Shown here: one piece after another, positions 1-12,082 of the stretch
How positions within the stretch are numbered: the stretch's first letter is position 1
How the letters are laid out: each line of letters opens with the position of its first letter
NCBI RefSeq assembly: GCF_020740795.1
Contig: NC_067291.1
Coordinates: 13,334,780-13,398,779 of the forward strand
Reading direction: 5' to 3'
Origin: Apus apus
Lineage: Eukaryota; Chordata; Aves; Apodiformes; Apodidae
DNA: 64,000 bases
Notes under the pieces: generated by a model
The model's database searches: none
What the model saw: the letters and a program-made list of their open reading frames with translations, nothing else
What the model was told of the DNA's origin: nothing
Made by a program: the position numbers and the translations under genes

Positions 1-3000
1 GAGCCCAAGTGCTTCTCAGGGGCTGGATTTACCCTTCCCTTGACAGACAGTGCAAGGACAAGGGTCCTGTTTGGGTCACAGACTGACTGGAATGGCCAAA
101 CCCTCTACTCCATCCCCAGCACTGAGACAGGGAGAGCAGACAGGGAAGCAGGCAGCAGTGAACTCAACTTTCTTCCCTCATCTGAAGCTCAGCAGATGTA
201 GAGAGGATTGCTGGTGCTTGCCCTTGTTGAGGATCAGCAGGGAGTTAAGCAGCTCGCAGACAAAACCTGCTACCTGGGTTTCTTGTAGCCTCCTGGCAGA
301 GCAGCTCCCCTCGGCCCAGGCTGGCCAAAGCAGAGGGAGGTGGTTTTTCAGTTGAGATCTGAGTCTGGGAGAGCAAAACACTCACCTACAAGCCACCAAG
401 CAAGTTAATTCACAGCCTTTCCAACCACAAGGCCAGGTGCAAAGCACTGTCCTTCTGGGAGATGTTTTGGGGAATTCCTCCTCCCCAGCCATCAGCTCTC
501 CTCACTGCCAAGAAGGATGTTTTTGCAGTTATTTCTCTTTCTGAGTGTGTAAGGCAATACAAACTGACCATTTTTTGCCATCTTTTGGACAACCAGTCTG
601 GCTACACCACCATGTCATCTCAGGAGCAGAAGTCTCCTGGCACTGGGGAACAAGGACAGCAGCCTGATTTTCCAGTACACGTTGGTATAAAATGTCACCA
701 CTACCAAAACCAAAGGACACCACTCCGTCAGCATTTCACACCCAGGCACAAACCATAACCCCCCAGTGCCTGGATCTAGAGGAATGGCATCTCCTGCAGA
801 TGTCCAGAAGCAGGGGAAGGGACAACCATGGTGCCAGCCAGGAACTACACCAACCAAATGTAGATCAGTTCAGATTCAGGGCTCAGCCAGCAACCTGAGG
901 AACAAGCAGGGATGAGGAATGTGAAAGCAGAGAGGTGTGAACTGAGCAGCATTAGGTCCCCACCATCTGCCAAAGCAGCCCACCCATCTGCCAGCTCAGC
1001 CTGCTTTGAAGACAACTCAATACCAAGTTTCAACCCAAAAGCACCAAAGACCAGTAACAGGTGTAGTTTTTGGGAGCAAAAAGCAGGAACAGGCAAGTGA
1101 AACAGAAGAGCTTGTTGTCCATAGTAAGAGCCTGGCAAGGCAGAGTGGTCAGTGAACATCTCTTGCAGGAAGACATTATCCACAGGAATGCCACCCGGAG
1201 GAATGCTAATCCCTCTCAAAACCTAATTAGACCTTGCCTACATCAAAATGTCAGAGCCAAATAAAGGTGTCTGATCCAAAATTGCCAAGTGCCTCCCAGC
1301 ATTTCTGTAACAGTGTGATTTGTAAGAGAACCATGATGCATGAAGATAAGATTTGCCTACAAACTGCAGATGAAGACATGAGTAAGGGAGTAAGAAGCAC
1401 TCTTGGAGGAGGTGCTCTTAATTACTTTCCATTCCTTGAATACTTACTAACAGAAAGTCTGTTTTACAGTGACTAAGGAAACCCAGGTTACCAGTCACAT
1501 CCTGTAACAGCCAGAAAACAAAGTGACAGACACAGCAGAAGGAAAATGCAAGTTATTAAATCTTCCAAAACTCCACTTTCAAATTCCAACTTGGCCATTA
1601 TCTTGTAGTTAATCTCCTGTCCATTTGTGATGATGAGGGAGGCAGATGTTTAATTAGTTTGAACAAAATATTCCATTTAAAATTGTCTTGCTTCTTCTGA
1701 ACTAGATTTATGGCCTGTTTAGACAGAGACAATGGAAAAGCCAGAGAAAAATATTCTGTGGGGAATCCAAGAAAATCTGTATCTCAGAACATTCTCTCCT
1801 GCACTCAGAGACCTTCAAGGTCTATAGACTCTGATAGAGAAAAAAACATGCATTTTTCAGCTGTCACCATCACTTATTCACTTAAAGGAAAAGCCTAATT
1901 ACTCACAGGTTCCTTTTTAATTTGCAGGGTTAGGGACATTTAAGAAAAAATAGAAGGGGGAGAAAAAGGGGGAAAAACACACTGATGAATTACCCTGCAC
2001 TTAAAGCAGTAAAAAGTCTTTCCATGCAGGTAAATCCAGAGGAGAGTGCCCAGGAGGCATTACAGCCCACAGTTATTCCAGCCCAGTGCTAACATGGCAA
2101 GGTAGCAGTTAGTTTGCAAACCTCTGCAGTTTGTTTGCATGTTTTTAAGTCATATTTTGCCCGGGGACTTGTTTCAATGTTACTCTGCCCAAACAATCTC
2201 ATCAAGGCCATTTGTATACCCACCTTCCTCATGTGCAACCTCCCCAACAGCCTCAGTTCAGCTGATGCAGCAAGCAGAGACATTTGCTTGGGGTTTTCTT
2301 TGCTGTGCAACAAAACAGTTTGACAAACCAGGACAGCTATTATTTTTTGTAATTAAAAAGAAGTGTCCTTTAATTGTAACCCCCCCCCCCCCCAGCTGTA
2401 ATAGGAAAACCCTCCATGTGCAGACACGCTGTTAATTAACAAATAACTGCAAACAGTTTCAAGCTTGTGTTTTACAATCACACATTTTACCACTGTTTTG
2501 TTGAGCACAGAAAGACCTACAGTCCTGATTACTTTGGCTCTTTAAGCCTCCCAGTGCCCCACAGGTTCTCTTGTGGCTGAGGACAGACCCATCCCCAGCA
2601 GGCTGCTAGCATGACTTTCTACTTGTTGGAATTTTTCCTCTTCTAATTAACACTCCTGTGAAACTCTGTGTTTGCCCTTAACTTAAAAAATTTCAACATA
2701 TGCAATAACATCAAACCTCACAATTATTTCTAAATACTAACAAAAATATATTGGGAGAGCACTGTACAGCCCCATCAATATAAATTAGGCTTATATATAT
2801 ATGCAGATAGGGAGCTGAAAGGACCTGCTTTTGATCACAGAAAAAGCCTGCAAACACAGTGAGACTTTGGCCTCTTTCAGGCTGCATCCTCATGTTTTCC
2901 CATCTGAGAGGAGAAAAACCAAAACACTGCAAACACATTTCTTCTTGGGCAGATTTCAGCCTTATAGAAAATTGTAATTTTTGTCTTCTTGAAATAACAG

Positions 3001-3617
3001 AGTAACAGTGACCTCTTTGCCACAGTGAGCAGCAAGCTACATTAGCCAAGACCTGTTTTGTTTTTTTAAACTGCTGTGACAAAAATAGGTTCTTCTAGTA
3101 AACACAATCCTGTGTCTTGACTGGGTCCGAACAGCATCCACTGAAACCATCCAAAGAGAAAGACATGGCAGCAGCAGAGTTTCCTGGTCTTAGCCAGAGG
3201 AGCTTCACTGAGCTTAAAGGAAAAAGAAAAAAAAAAAGAAAAAAAACCAGCTAAATTCTGTCCCCAGGCTCAGCCCCAGCCCTTTCCCAGGTGGTTCAGA
3301 TGCATCTGATTGGAGATTTTGGCCTCTTCCTCAGCTGGAGTCAAGCCTCTGAGGAGTTTCTGCAACACCCAGCACTTTGGTCAATAAGTTAATTGCAGGT
3401 GGGCTCCTGTGTCTCCCTGCCCCTCAGTAACCCACCTCACCCACCCACCAGGGAGGGGCCTTGCAAGGACTCACACCTGGTGAGGAACAAGAGTTGTGGG
3501 CCAATATTCAGGGAAGCTGGGCTGTAGCCACAGGGCTCAGCTCCTGCCTCTGGATCCATCCCACTCTCCCTGGCTGGCCCAACCTGGCAGACCTCCACTG
3601 TCACCTCGAGGCCATTC
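1..3617. other. No recognisable gene
   Basis: Frames in this stretch are short, overlap on both strands and lack family motifs or paired splice signals. The only discrete element noted is the C14 run at 2380. An exon belonging to a gene left of the window cannot be excluded. Confidence 0.6.
2380..2393 (+). repeat. Homopolymer C14
   Basis: Fourteen consecutive C bases follow TTAATTGTAA. The length may be affected by sequencing or assembly error. Confidence 0.9.
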
Positions 3618-4605
3618 ACAGAATCACAGAATCTTAGGGGTTGGAACAGACCTTAAAAGATCATCCAGTCCAACCCCCCTGCCAGAGCAGGATCACCCAG
3701 AGCACATCACACAGGAACGTGTCCAGGCAGGTTTGAATGTCTCCAGTGAAGGAGACTCCACAACCTCTCTGGGCAGCCTGTCCCAGGGCTCTGTCACTCT
3801 CACAGTGAAGAAGTTTTTTTCTGATATTTACATGGAACCTCCTATGCTCCAGTTTGCACCCATTGCCCCTTGTCCTATCACTGGACATCACTGAAAAAAG
3901 CCTGGCTCCATCCTCCAGACACTCACCCTTAACATATTTGTAAACATTGATGAGGTCACCCCTCTGTCTCCTCCAAGCTAAAGACCCAGCTCCCTCAGCC
4001 TTTCCTCATAAGGGAGATGTTCCACTCCCTTAATCATCTTTGTGGCTCTACGCTGGACTCTTTCAAACAGTTCCCTGTCCTTCTGGAACTGTGGAGCCCA
4101 GAACTGGACACAATATTCCAGATGGAGCCTCACCAAGGCAGAATAGAGGGGGAGGAGAAACTTTCTTGACCTACTAACCACACCCTTTCTGATACACACC
4201 CCAGGATGCCATTGGCCTTCTTGGCCACAAGGGCACATTGCTGGCTCATGGCCATCCTGTCCACCAGGTCCCTTTCTCCTACACTGCTCCCCAGCAGGTC
4301 AGCCCCCAACCTGTACTGGTACATGGGGTTGTTCCTCCCCAGATGCAAGACTCTACACTTGCCCTTGTTGAATTTCATCAAGTTTCTCCCTGCCCAACTC
4401 TCCAGCCTGTCCAGGTCTCACTGAATGGCAGCACAGCCTTCTGGTGTGTCAGCCACTCCTCCCAGTTTAGTGTCATCAGCAAACTTGCTGAGGGTACATT
4501 CTGTTCCCTCATCATCCCATCATTGATGAGCATACTGTCTACCATCATCTATCCACCTAGTTACTTTCTCATAGAAGGCTATAAGGTTGGTTCCCTGCTC
4601 AGAAA
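3618..4605 (-). mobile_element. CR1 LINE, 5'-truncated, with ORF2 remnants
   Basis: The plus strand begins with the reverse complement of a CR1 3' tail (ACAGAATCACAGAATC, then GGTTGGAACAGACCTTAAAAG). It continues through the 3' region into decayed reverse-transcriptase ORF2. On the minus strand one frame (about 4238-3978) reads [20 protein letters not shown] and [20 protein letters not shown], and another (about 4381-4130) reads [20 protein letters not shown]. These are the C-terminal CR1 polymerase motifs split between frames, so the copy is dead. The last ~100 bases look internally deleted. Confidence 0.93.
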
Positions 4606-7600
4606 CACCCAGACAGTTCACATTACCCTTCTCCCTCTCTAAAAGGTGTCTTGTACTGGTGGCCAGGGCAGGAGCAATTTAGATGGCATAATTAGAAATA
4701 GCTATGAAGCAAAAGGCAGCAGCAGGGAGGGAACAGCATCTCCCTGAGTGTGTTGAGAAACAGAACAAGCTGCACTGAACATCAGGAAGGATGGCTTTTT
4801 TTTGTTCCTCCTTTTTTTCCCTGGTGAAACCCCAAGGCATTTCTTGCTCAGCTCTGAGGCATAGTGCCAGCACCTCTTCTAACAGAAACTTGTGTTCTGG
4901 CCAAGTGTGGGGACTTGGAAATTCTGGTTAATCAGAAAATCTTCTGCTCTCAATACTCCAGGGGTGCTGGGTTTTTGCAAACTTCTTCCTTGCCTCTGAT
5001 GACAGCAACCTACAGAAAGTTCTGGCAGGAGGACTGTCTTCCCCTCCCTCTCCCCAGCTGCAGTTGTTCCTCCCTCTTCCCCAGCTCAGACACAGGTTCC
5101 TTTCCTTGAGTACATCCCACTGACCAGCCTTCCTCAGGGACAATTCCGTCCTTTTACTCTTCTGAACTTATTGCTCCCATCTGGCATCTCCCCCCTTCAG
5201 CTTTCAAGTAATGGTTTGTAGGAAGGGGTATGAAAACACACTGTGTGTGGTACAGGGGGTTAAGGAAGCTGTTCAGAACCATTCAGAGGAAGAAAGGATG
5301 TCTTTTACTATACCATGTCACTTATCCATTTGGTCTCATCAGTGGAGAGTGCTGCTTGCAGAGGTTCGACCTGCCCTGCATGGGCTAATAGGGCAGGACA
5401 TCCAAACAAGGGAGAAAATAAATGCAAGGTGTGCAGTGATACTAATGTCACAGCAGACCTGGGAATTTCCTGCATCTCAAACAACACTTTCCAAGAGGCA
5501 GGTGGATTCCCAGAGTGTGGGTAATCCCCACTAGGAGCAGGAGTAAGGTCCCCAAGAGCAGGGAGGGGAAGCAAAGAAAATCCCCAGGGATGTTACAAGA
5601 AGCATGTTCAAGGTGGTGATGGAGTTAATGAAAGTTCAGCTCGTGGAGGCAACTGAATGTGGCCAGTGAGAAACAATCCAGGAATGTGTGTGATAGTACA
5701 AAGATGCTGAGCAAGAGCCTTCAGGACCCAGAGGATTTTGGCAGGATCTGAAGCCAGTCCTAGGGTAATAGAAACACTGCTGCCCCCCAAAAAAAAAGTC
5801 AGGGCAAGCATCAAGATGCTGTTGGGCATATAAAGCAGACTGCAAAAAGAGGCACAGGGTGGCAGCAGGGGGGCTCAAAGCAAATCTCTAAGGACTGAAA
5901 GATTGTGCCAGGGCAGAGTCACTGCACACCCTGCTGCTCTTGTACTTATCTCTGCACAACCTGTGGGCCACCATCTGAGACTGGGGTCTCTTCAGGGCAG
6001 CAGCCACCATGGGGGGGCTCTTACACTGTAGGAATGCAACAATAAATAGATCTAACTTCATATGGTCCCAGAACTAAATGAACACACTTAACTTCAATTT
6101 GCACTCAAAAAGGTGGATGTTGAGCTCTGGGACACAAATAGGATGACTAATATAAATGAGTTAATAGAAATGGAAATCACCCCCATCTGAAATGGAAGTA
6201 AAACCCAGAGCTTAACGCAGTCAAGTTAGGGGGACTGGGTAATTTTTGAGGATAATGGTAATTAAGAAAAATAAATCTATCAAGACATAAATGGCAGTGT
6301 GTGCTAGGGAACAGCAAATGTAAAACTGTGATTAAGAGAAGCTTGTTAATCTGACTGCAGTAGCTTGCAAGGTTTCCTGAACAAGTTATGAAGGGAACAA
6401 TAATCAAAAGATAGTACAGTTAATGGAAAGTGGTATAAAATGTAGTTCAGGTTTACAAAGGGATGTTCATGCCAGACTGGATCCAATCTTTCTTTTTTTG
6501 AAAAAAAAAAAAAGGCTTTCAACAGAGGAAATGTGGTAGGTGTAATCTGTTTGGACATCTCTAAGGAACTTGGTAATAAAACTGCATAATATATTGCTAG
6601 TTGGAACTAGAAAAAGAAAGGGTGCTACAAGAATTAGTAACAAATGAGGAAAGGGGGAACGGAAAAGGGGGGACATGAGCTCATCTCAGTGTAGTCTAGA
6701 GGTGGCCTTGAAAAAAAGAGAAATTCAATCCTAAAATATACCAAGTCAGGGATTTCCACTAAAAGTTACCCAAAGCCTTTGCATAATGTTTCAGAAGAGT
6801 GTCAAGGTGCCCTTTAGGGATATATGCACAGTTTCATCACTCATATTTTGGAAAGTCTGAATGCCATCCATCACTTGGACAAGCATGATGTCCTTTCCAC
6901 CCATGGCTGTAAGATCACCTCTTTGAGGTCAATATTTCTGCTCTAAAGAAAACAAACAAAAAACCAAAACACCACCTCTTAGCTTGAGTTTGGCTGAAAA
7001 CAAAGAGACAACAGACCCTTCCTGGTGACAGACACAAGTCCCAACCAGCACACACCAGCTGGTAGCTGCACCCCACCTGGTACAGGCTGATTGCCAACAA
7101 AACATTTTCTCTGTTATGTTCTTGCCCTCCCATCTTTTATCTTAGACTAACCTTGAAAAATTAAAAACACTACTGGGTCTCTGTGGTTGATTAAATCCAA
7201 TTCTCACATACCAAGTACTTAATAAACCTACACACAGAATGATGTTTTTTCAGGAAATCTAACATTATCCTTTGAAGTAGACAAGGGCAGTGGTGTGTCC
7301 TTCACTTCAGAAAATGTGTGGAATTTGTGATAAAACATCCTGTCCTGATGCTCCTCAAGGCTGCAGTTCTCTCCACAGCTGCAAAACAGCCTTTTTTCTT
7401 CACATGGTTTCAGTCCATGCTCTGTCTCTTCTCTACAAACTCAGTCACATCACAGCAAATGATGTGAAGTTTGCTTCATGCTGCCCAAGAGGAGACCCAG
7501 ATACTCCATCGCAGCTTTGAGTTTTGGATATTGCTGGGCCACCAAAGCTGGACATCAAGCATGTGGCAAACCATCTGTCCCACCACAGATGGACTCATTT

Positions 7601-9464
7601 CAGTGATGTTCTGCAGCGTTTAAGGCTGCTCTCCATAACTGTGAGGAAACCCCTTGAAATCTGCTATCAGTGTAGTTTAGAAAGCAACACCCACTGGCAG
7701 AGGACTTGGACCATTCCCTTGCAATCAGACAAAGAAACTTAGCATTTATTTATGGCCATTAATCAATACCAGCCTGGCACCATCAAACCCAACAACAATT
7801 TACTGTGGAAAAAGCCCAATGCATAACTTCCCTGGGCAAGTTCAATACCAAACAGGAATGACATTGGTCTGGACCATAGCTGGCTGGGTTGCAGCTTAGG
7901 AGACCTCTCCACTGAGGCACTTTCTCCTTGCCTTGCAGGAACATGTTCCCACCCCGAGTTTTCCCCAGGCACAGTAGCTTTTCACCTCCACAGATCACAA
8001 ACCAGTGCCTGGAAGGCACAAATTTCCCTATATTATCAAAGTGGCAGATACTTTGGCAGCATAAAATTGCCTGTATGGCTATTCAAGAAATACAATCAGG
8101 AAAGGCTCTGCACACCGAGTGGCACTAAACTGCTAATAAAATTCAAATTGGGCTGCATTACATTGTACAAACTTCCCCCCAAACCCACCCCCAGTTAAGG
8201 TTAAGTGACTCAAGTGGTGTAGAGGAAAAAAACAATATGAAAATTCCTGAGAAAGCCAATGCATAATTTTCCCATCTCAAAGCCATCACGTAGCAGCACT
8301 AGGAAGGTTTCCTATTTTGGAAACATCAGGCAGGCACATTCTGTCTCCATCCCAGCGTGCTCTAATCAAAAGCATCCCGAGCTCAGGTTCTGCAGCTATT
8401 TGCAGGAGCAGCCAGCAGCATGCAAGGGATCAGAGAGATTACAGAAGAGATGAGTCCTGCACCAAGCAGCCTTGTCTGGGTCTCCTGCCCTCCTGAAACA
8501 CACGTGTCTGTTCTTTAACATCTCTGTCCACTGCTACAGGGAGCAGATGGGAACATTGCAGGCAAGATGGGAGCAGTACAGCCAAGCCAGGCTTGCCAGG
8601 GCATTGCTCCCTCAAGGATCTTAAAGACCATTTGATTTAATTGCACTTTGTTTGCAGCCTCTAGGTATGGTGAAGAAAGCAGGGAGAAGGCTAGGAGCAG
8701 GGTGGGACGGTGCTCAACCAGCCTGGAAAGCACCTGCAAAGAGCAACAGAACTTGAAATGAGAAGTTTGCTTTCCAACAGGAGACAGAAGAAGGTCCACT
8801 CCTGATGTAATTTATGGTGTAACTGCTCTCAAGAGGCTCAACCAGGCACCAACTCACATCTCTGTCCTCCCTGTCACCAGAGGTTCAGACACTGTGAAAT
8901 AGAAATCAATGTCAATGAGCCAGAGCTCACTTTTCATTACAGAAATAATGAATAAACAGCTACTCCTCACAAAGGGCAATAGAAAACTTTACAAGACCAT
9001 CCACAATTTGAAGCTTAACAAGGTTAAAATATATGAACACCTGAAGTATTTGATCTTCTATGAGAGGAGGAAGAATATTAATTTACCACTGAAATATATT
9101 TTGGATTTTGACTCCCTGTGGTGAATATCTCAGAGAATATCAAATCAGTTTGCATTAACTACATGGACATCACCAGATCATACCAAGGTACCATTCAGAA
9201 GGTAATTGAATATGGTTTTCAATCTTAGATGACATTCAAACATAAGTAAACATTTTTTTCCACTATTAAAAAGATCATTCTCACTTAACAAGCAGCAGAT
9301 GCACTGACAGCTTTTAAAGAGATTACAAGTGTTAAGCTGGACAAAGTGACAGAGCTGATAGTATCTCTTTAGAAAACAGAGCTTGGTTATAAATGTTTAA
9401 GTCTGTCTCTGAAGCTCCCTGGGAAATACCAGCTGTAGACAGAGAAGGCCAGAAATGTATAAAA

Positions 9465-9480
9465 AAATAAAGCTTTATTT
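9465..9480. repeat. 16-base perfect palindrome AAATAAAGCTTTATTT
   Basis: The palindrome places an AATAAA hexamer on each strand, back to back. It could mark adjacent 3' ends of convergent transcripts, but no gene is visible on either side. Confidence 0.6.
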
Positions 9481-12071
9481 CCAGAAAGTTAAATATAAGA
9501 TTTCAAAAGGACACAAGAAAGCCAAGAGTTCATAAACTTCTCTTACTATTTCTCTCAATCATTGTCTTACTACTATTAGCTTTGGGGGAGAATATGAGCA
9601 TCTTGTCCTAATAGTCAAATATTAATTGAAACAATAACTAAGGGAAAAGGCAATACACAGCCTTTGGTAATTAGTATTTTTTAATTTTTGCTCATCCTTA
9701 CAAAGGAGTAACAGGAAATATTTCCACTGGAAAACTAGGAGAGGTTTCACAAAAAGGCTTCATTTAAGGAGATTAAAAGAGTGCTTTGTTTCTGACAAGT
9801 GCAGTTTGTTCAGCTGCTGTCCCAGATGCCCTCTCCAGTGTCCAGTCCAGCTGGATCACATGGCCAGAAGCCTCAGCAAAGCTTATGGGATCACTAACAA
9901 GGAAAACACCAGGTTTCTTCATACCCTGCCTGTAATCAGCAATTTGCTGCCCACAGACCCACCATGCAGGGGGAAGATGGGCTAATCTGTGAGTATAAGG
10001 AAGACAAAAGGCCTCTAGGAAGAATCACTATATTTTACTGGAACTTTGTTAGAGCTGGAAAAAAAGAAAAAGCAAAATAAGAAGGAACGTATTTGCCTGA
10101 GAGCCTTCTTCACTGCTTCTTTTACCCTACCACAGATATTGCAAACTTCATTCTCTAGACATACAAGCACTGAGTTTGCAGAATTTGCTGAACACTGAAA
10201 CTGGCCCCACCTCAACACAACAGTTCCCACAGCATAACCATCCTGCATCCACCTGAAAGAGGCACTGCTGTCAAAAAGGCCTGCTAAATTGAAAGGTATT
10301 GCAGAGACTGCAAAAATCCCAAGGTGAGGAATTCAACAGTCCACAGATATCCCATGACCTCCAGGTTAGTGCTGAGTTAACCCAACCCAAGTTGTCCCAG
10401 GGATTTCTTCAGACATCTCAGCTCCTGGCTCCAGGGAACCAGCCTCCCCCCTTGCTGCCTGATCTAAGCATCAAAATGCACCCTGTCCTGCTGCCCTGCA
10501 CCAGGCTGAGTCCTGCCTAGCCTGCATGGTGCCCGCTGCATCCCATGTGTTTGGGAAACCCCTGCAGTCAGAACTGCTCTCTGTTGAGAAGGGTAACAAT
10601 CCCATTGGCTTAAAATTAGCTGGATTTAAGGTGCAAGGCAAGAAGATATTTAAGTCAGGAGGAATCCTCTTCTTTAATTAACTTAGTGGAAAATAAGTTT
10701 GTCAGATCAGGTATGGATATGTTTGTTTTGGTTCACTAGATTTCTTAATAAACACATTAGCTGTAACATACTATGCTGAGCTTAATTGCCCAGCTATAAC
10801 AAAATTCAATAAAGAGCATAGTTAACAATTGCTAAACTGCAGCTCCTCCTGTTATTGCTCCTAGAGTTATTACAGCTGGTAGCAGTCTCCTGGTTCCCCT
10901 GGAGTCCAAGCAAAGCTGGGGCAGCATCAACCCATAAAAGAGGCAGAGTAAGGGAGAGACCAATATACACATAAATAATGGTGTAGTAGGAAGATAATTT
11001 GTTCCCATGAACAAACAGCTCTGGCTGCCATAGTCCATGCTTCTCCCACCCTGAGCTGCTCTGCTCCCTTGCCAAGAGCTGAGCTCACTCTGATCTTAGC
11101 TGCAGAGATGCCCTGAGGACCAGTCCTGCTGAGCTCTTCAGCAGCACAGCAGGATGAAGGGTCAGTCACTGCTGTAGGGCTCACCCATCAGCCAGGGGGA
11201 ATAATGAATCAATTTACTCTGCCACTCAGTACATGGCTTTAAGAATTTCTAGGGGGAAATCAGAAGAGCAGGAGGAAGAGGTGCCACCAACACCTCCCTA
11301 CTGCCTAGGGGCATTCCATCATGAGGGTTTGCCAGGTTTCCCTATCTGAAGGGCACAGCCAAGGAAAACGCACACTTTGTTGTTCAGCAACAGCATTATT
11401 GGAGTTTCACACAGGCTTTTGGGTATTTCTTGCCCATGTGCTGTACAGGACTTGACCGATGAGGAACACTAATTTAGCAGCAAGAGAAATCAATGCCTTA
11501 GCCCACATGGTCTTCCTCTGGCAAGAGAGGAAAGCCAGACCAGGCTTTCCGGAGCTGGAGAGTCATCCCAGTGCAGTGCTATAGCAGAGCCACTGATGGG
11601 GCAGGAGCATGGCAAGGGCAGAACAGGTGAGACCCTGTGATCCCCTGTATCAGGAGCAGCATGAAGATGTTCTGCACACACTGGATTTTGCTGGAGAAGA
11701 CAAGGAGCCCTCCAGGTACAGCCCCCTCTGTACCCCAATCCATGCAAGTCCCACAGTTGACACCAGCTGACCCAGCCAAGGCAAAGACCAGCAGTGATGG
11801 AGACATGAATAATTCTGGGTTTGTTTGACACAGCTTCAAATTCCTGTTCCTCCTAAGCTGCTCAGCAGCAGTTGATCCAACACACATATATAGAACACAT
11901 CCATGTGATTTGTGAGATGGACACCTTCCTTCTCCACCCATAACCCTCAATCAGCACACAAATCAACCTCAGTCAATCATTCATTCTGCTATCAGCACCT
12001 ATCACCATATATTAACATCAGTGAGAAGATAAGCCTCTAACCTCTGCCTGGTGCAAATGAGTTCACATAGG

Positions 12072-12082
12072 CCCCCCCCCCC
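12072..12082 (+). repeat. Homopolymer C11
   Basis: Eleven consecutive C bases follow TTCACATAGG. There is no other structure around it. Confidence 0.85.

Noticed and set aside
3978..4381. Protein-coding frames with reverse-transcriptase similarity considered as a host gene
   Set aside because: They are broken pieces of CR1 ORF2 inside a CR1 copy with its 3' tail.
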